Of a stretch of DNA of 24,160 nt, positions 22,030 through 24,160 are shown one piece after another. Source of the stretch: DATFEN01 sp035691285. GTDB lineage: Bacteria; Acidobacteriota; Vicinamibacteria; Fen-336. Numbering within the stretch: the first letter of the stretch is position 1; every line of letters begins with the position of its first letter. The translations under genes were made by a program, and so were the position numbers. The DNA is taken from contig DASSJI010000049.1 of NCBI GenBank assembly GCA_035691285.1, positions 1 to 24,160 of the forward strand. Direction: 5' to 3'. The notes under the pieces are model-generated. The model was not told where the DNA came from and did not search any database. It saw only the letters and a program-made list of their open reading frames with translations.

Positions 22030-22596
22030 TCAGGGAAGCGATCGCGTGTGCGCGAAGGTGTACTCGGCGATCAGACGGTCGCCGCCGGCGTCGTGCGCGA
22101 GCAGGCGGTAGCGCAGGACGTGAGTGGGCATCGCGCGCACGACCGGCATGCTCTGGGCGAGTATGAGCTCGCCGCGCGAGAGGTCGACGGGGAGGTCCTC
22201 GACGCGTTGTTCCGGCCCGCCTTCGGGCTGTGCCACGAGGTCGAGGCGAGAGAGGCCGCTGAAGTCGCCGCGGAGATGGGACACCAGTAGGTCGTCCTCG
22301 GCCGTCACGGTGCACTCGACCCGTCCGCCGGGGGGCACGGTGTACTCGCGGATGCGCAGTCCGCGCTGGCGCGCCGTGTCGAGGAACCAGGGGCTGACCA
22401 CGGCGCTGAACGCGCCCTCGTGGGACAGCCGCCGGATGCCCTGGCCGATACCGACCAGGTGCTGCAATGTGCCGCTGCAGTCGTCGCAGGCGAGGAGGTG
22501 CTCGTCGACACGCTCGGTGTTGGCCTCTTCGAGCTCGCCGAACCAGTAGTCGACCAGGACGGGCAGCTCCAGAGCCTCAGGACATTTCGCGGTCAT
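22030..22596 (-). CDS. Probable soluble zinc anti-sigma factor with C-terminal beta domain
   Basis: The 188-residue protein begins with a ZAS/zf-HC2 pattern: C5 in TAKCPEAL, then H33-x3-C37-x2-C40 in DEHLLACDDCSGTL. After a helix to about residue 60 there is no transmembrane segment. Instead residues 80-188 appear beta-rich (LRIREYTVPPGGRVECTVTA, then DDLLVSHLRGDFSGLSRLDL and VLRYRLLAHDAGGDRLIAEY), which could be a cupin-like or Ig-like sensor. A zinc finger plus cytoplasmic beta domain recalls ChrR-type anti-sigma factors, though the sequence is not obviously ChrR. It should bind and inhibit the ECF factor encoded just upstream, with which it shares an ATGA overlap. The signal may be redox or a small ligand. 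Anti-sigma role is inferred from the finger and operon. Confidence 0.78.
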   Translation of the reverse strand: MTAKCPEALELPVLVDYWFGELEEANTERVDEHLLACDDCSGTLQHLVGIGQGIRRLSHEGAFSAVVSPWFLDTARQRGLRIREYTVPPGGRVECTVTAEDDLLVSHLRGDFSGLSRLDLVAQPEGGPEQRVEDLPVDLSRGELILAQSMPVVRAMPTHVLRYRLLAHDAGGDRLIAEYTFAHTRSLP

Positions 22597-23159
22597 GCCG
22601 CCGACACCATGCAGCCGCGCAAGCGCGCGAGCGCCCGGTGGCGGACGACGCGGACGTTGCCCTCGGTCAGTCCGAGTTCGGACCCGATGGTCGCCGAGTC
22701 GCGCTCCGCGTAGAAGGACAACACGACGACGCTGCGCTCGCGCTCCGAAAGCCGCTCCAGGCACCGCGCCAGGTGGACGAGGTCGATCGCCGGCCGCTCG
22801 CCCGACGCGTCCCCTGGCCGCGGCGCGAGGTCCGGCCCGAAGCGATCGAGGAGACGCTGGCGGCGCGCGACGCCACGCCGCTGGTTGGCGGCGACTCGTC
22901 GGCAAGTCCCCAGCACGAAGGACGCCAGGAGGTTCGGCTCGCGAACCCGGCCCTCACGGAGCGCGTCGAAGGTCATCAGGATCACGTCCTGCACGAGGTC
23001 GTCGGCCGCTGCGGGATCGTGGAGGTGGCGGAGGCCGTAGAGCCGCACGCGTGGGCCGAGCCGCCGGAACAGGTCCGCCTCCGCGGCATGGTCCCCCGCC
23101 CTCACGCGCGCCGCCAGCGCGGCATCGCTCACCTCCGGCTCGCCCTGGGTGGTCACCAC
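22593..23159 (-). CDS. ECF-type RNA polymerase sigma factor
   Basis: This second ECF sigma factor has region 2 in RLGPRVRLYGLRHLHDPAAADD then LVQDVILMTFDALREG, and region 4 in CLERLSERERSVVVLSFYAE then IGSELGLTEGNVRVVRHRALARL. The start is uncertain. GTG at 23159 sits nine bases behind a -10-like TATGCT and would be leaderless (188 residues); GTG at 23132 begins VSDAALAARVRAGD, the most family-like N-terminus (179 residues), but has only a weak GGCGAG ribosome site. The open frame to 23330 crosses the regulatory repeats and is rejected. The stop overlaps the anti-sigma start. The divergent di-iron MBL gene at 23303 shares the intergenic region and is the obvious candidate target. Confidence 0.9.
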   Translation of the reverse strand: MVTTQGEPEVSDAALAARVRAGDHAAEADLFRRLGPRVRLYGLRHLHDPAAADDLVQDVILMTFDALREGRVREPNLLASFVLGTCRRVAANQRRGVARRQRLLDRFGPDLAPRPGDASGERPAIDLVHLARCLERLSERERSVVVLSFYAERDSATIGSELGLTEGNVRVVRHRALARLRGCMVSAA

Positions 23160-23167
23160 AAGAGGAC

Positions 23168-23195
23168 AGCATAGCCCAGGCGCGATCTCCGGCAA
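23168..23195 (-). promoter_or_regulatory. Candidate sigma70-like promoter of the second ECF sigma gene
   Basis: On the minus strand TTGCCG (23195-23190) and TATGCT (23173-23168) are 16 bases apart, with the GTG at 23159 nine bases after the -10. This would produce a leaderless sigma message. It directly abuts the left arm of the 12-bp inverted repeat, so a bound regulator could touch RNA polymerase there. The match is modest (four of six at each hexamer). Confidence 0.4.
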
Positions 23196-23284
23196 GGAAG
23201 TGGCGCGAGCGCCCAGGCTCGTTACAGAGCGGATCGGGGCGGAACCCGCACCGTGTAACGCCCGGGTCCATTGCGCCACTTCCT
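23195..23284. repeat. Nested perfect inverted repeats between sigma and MBL genes
   Basis: An outer pair AGGAAGTGGCGC (23195-23206) and GCGCCACTTCCT (23273-23284) is a perfect 12-bp inverted repeat. An inner pair CGTTACA (23220-23226) and TGTAACG (23254-23260) is a perfect 7-bp inverted repeat. Read outward on either strand, each half therefore reads TGTAACG, a spacer of 12 (plus) or 13 (minus) bases, then GCGCCACTTCCT. This is the symmetry expected of two divergent promoters recognised by the same sigma factor, or of paired operators for one regulator. TGTAAC resembles the GTAAC-type -35 of some ECF factors. Confidence 0.7.
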
Positions 23285-23302
23285 CGACGCAAGGAGGGGA
23301 GC

Positions 23303-24064
23303 GTGAACACGAACTCGACGGCGGGGACACGGATCGACGAGGTGGCAGACGGCATCTACCGGATCAGCACGCCGGTATCCACCTTGCCGGGCGGATTCAC
23401 CTTCAACCAGTACCTGGTCGTGGACGAACGGCCGCTGCTGTTTCACACCGGCCCCCGCCGGATGTTCCCGCTCGTGCGCGAGGCGATCGCGGCCGTGATG
23501 CCCGTCCAGCGCCTGCGTTACGTGGGCCTCTCGCATTTCGAGAACGACGAGTGCGGTGCGATCAACGACTTCCTGGCCGTCGCGCCCGAGGCCATTCCGC
23601 TGTGCGGCCAGGTGGCGGCGATGGTCTCCATCGACGACTTCGCGGACCGCAAGGCGCACGCGCTGGCCGACGGCGAGACCCTCACGCTCGGGCGCCGCAC
23701 CGTCCGCTGGCTCGACACGCCCCACGTCCCGCACGCATGGGAGTGCGGGTTCCTGTTCGAGGAGTCCACGCGCACGCTGCTGTGCGGCGACCTCTTCACG
23801 CAGCCCGGGGCCGAGCACACCCCGCTGACCACGGGAGACATCCTGGGGCCGAGCGAGATCCTGCGCGGGCAGCTCGACTACTACGCGCACTCTGCGAGCA
23901 CGCGCCCGGCCCTCGAGCGCCTCGCTGCGCTGACGCCGATGACGTTGGCCTGCATGCATGGGGCGGCGTGGACGGGGAACGGCGGCGAGCTGCTCCGCGC
24001 CCTCGCCGACACGCTCGAGGCCTCGCGTGTGCCGGCCCGGGTGATGGCGGACGCGGCCTGCTGA
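23303..24064 (+). CDS. Stand-alone flavodiiron/ODP-like di-iron MBL-fold protein
   Basis: The 253-residue cytoplasmic protein has the metallo-beta-lactamase fold with the di-iron rather than zinc pattern: H78-x-E80-x-D82 in LSHFENDECGA, H141 or H144 in TPHVPHAWE, D163 in CGDLFTQPG and H219 in ACMHGAAW. These fall at nearly the same numbers as the ligands of flavodiiron proteins (His79, Glu81, Asp83, His146, Asp165, His226 in the Desulfovibrio enzyme, from memory). There is no flavodoxin domain, so it resembles oxygen-binding ODP proteins. Glu83 replaces the His that follows the Asp in most flavodiiron enzymes. It may reduce or sense oxygen, peroxide or NO. AAGGAGG precedes the GTG at 23303. 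It is divergent from the ECF sigma operon across the inverted repeats. Confidence 0.86.
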   Translation: MNTNSTAGTRIDEVADGIYRISTPVSTLPGGFTFNQYLVVDERPLLFHTGPRRMFPLVREAIAAVMPVQRLRYVGLSHFENDECGAINDFLAVAPEAIPLCGQVAAMVSIDDFADRKAHALADGETLTLGRRTVRWLDTPHVPHAWECGFLFEESTRTLLCGDLFTQPGAEHTPLTTGDILGPSEILRGQLDYYAHSASTRPALERLAALTPMTLACMHGAAWTGNGGELLRALADTLEASRVPARVMADAAC

Positions 24065-24160
24065 CGGCGCAACGCGCCAACGGGATGGTGACCGTGAGCA
24101 GGCACCCGTGCCACAAGCGCGCCGTGAAGGCCTCAACCTTCGGCTCCGGAGGTGGCGGAC
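24065..24160 (+). other. Window-edge region: small hairpin and a possible gene start
   Basis: After the MBL stop, GGCGC-AAC-GCGCC (24066-24078) could form a short hairpin without U-tract. An ATG at 24085 opens a frame that stays open to the edge (VTVSRHPCHKRAVKASTFG), too short to identify and without a clear ribosome site. No other feature is evident in these 96 bases. Confidence 0.2.

Noticed and set aside
22595..23302. Upstream extension of the MBL open frame
   Set aside because: It is antisense to the ECF sigma gene and crosses the inverted repeats; the natural family start and AAGGAGG are at 23303.
1..24160. Mobile element, prophage, CRISPR array, toxin-antitoxin or tRNA genes
   Set aside because: No transposase, integrase, phage structural motif, regular short repeat array or tRNA-like cloverleaf was recognised on either strand.

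Overview
This window is a very GC-rich bacterial chromosomal segment. It has frequent GTG starts, dense gene packing and repeated 4-bp ATGA stop/start overlaps. I see no transposase, integrase, phage gene, tRNA, rRNA or CRISPR array. Several genes imply a cell envelope with an export route: a Tat-exported PhoD phosphatase, signal-peptide hydrolases, a secreted sugar-binding-like protein, a DUF2911 protein and a glycine-zipper protein. Together with GH3, S1/P1 nuclease and DUF2911 this suggests a soil or sediment heterotroph of the Acidobacteriota or Myxococcota/Deltaproteobacteria type. That placement is an inference; no marker gene settles it.

Region by region. (1) 1-3025, minus strand: an operon encoding a two-domain polyphosphate:AMP phosphotransferase, a zinc-LID adenylate kinase and a SulP transporter cut by the window edge. 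The first two form a known polyphosphate-to-ATP couple. (2) 3171-4927: a DinB-like protein on minus and a PAS histidine kinase on plus, divergent from back-to-back sigma70-type promoters. (3) 4930-6574, minus: an ECF sigma factor and its membrane zinc anti-sigma (ATGA overlap), then a small very basic protein. (4) 6658-11272, plus: a secreted lectin-like protein, a DUF2911 protein, a PhoD phosphatase and a TSUP permease. (5) 11295-15759: an S1/P1 nuclease on minus, divergent from a GT39-type glycosyltransferase, an M24 peptidase and a ferritin-like di-iron protein split in two by an in-frame TAG. (6) 15789-18642, minus: a glycine-zipper protein followed by a GH3 beta-glucosidase. (7) 18841-20161: a Gfo/Idh/MocA oxidoreductase and a YCII protein, divergent over a 25-bp gap with overlapping -10 elements. 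(8) 20176-21900, minus: an ArsR - SRPBCC - DoxX - DUF1801 operon with a strong promoter and repeated CATAT operator-like sites. (9) 22030-24064: a second ECF sigma/zinc anti-sigma pair on minus, divergent from a stand-alone flavodiiron/ODP-like MBL protein, across an intergenic region with two nested perfect inverted repeats.

Three points stand out. The sigma/soluble anti-sigma/di-iron MBL divergon has a nearly mirror-symmetric intergenic region and looks like an uncharacterised redox or oxygen stress module. Several unrelated genes carry a -10-like hexamer 6-9 bases before the start codon, which suggests that leaderless transcripts are common here. The split ferritin-like gene keeps all di-iron motifs but divides them between two short same-frame ORFs.
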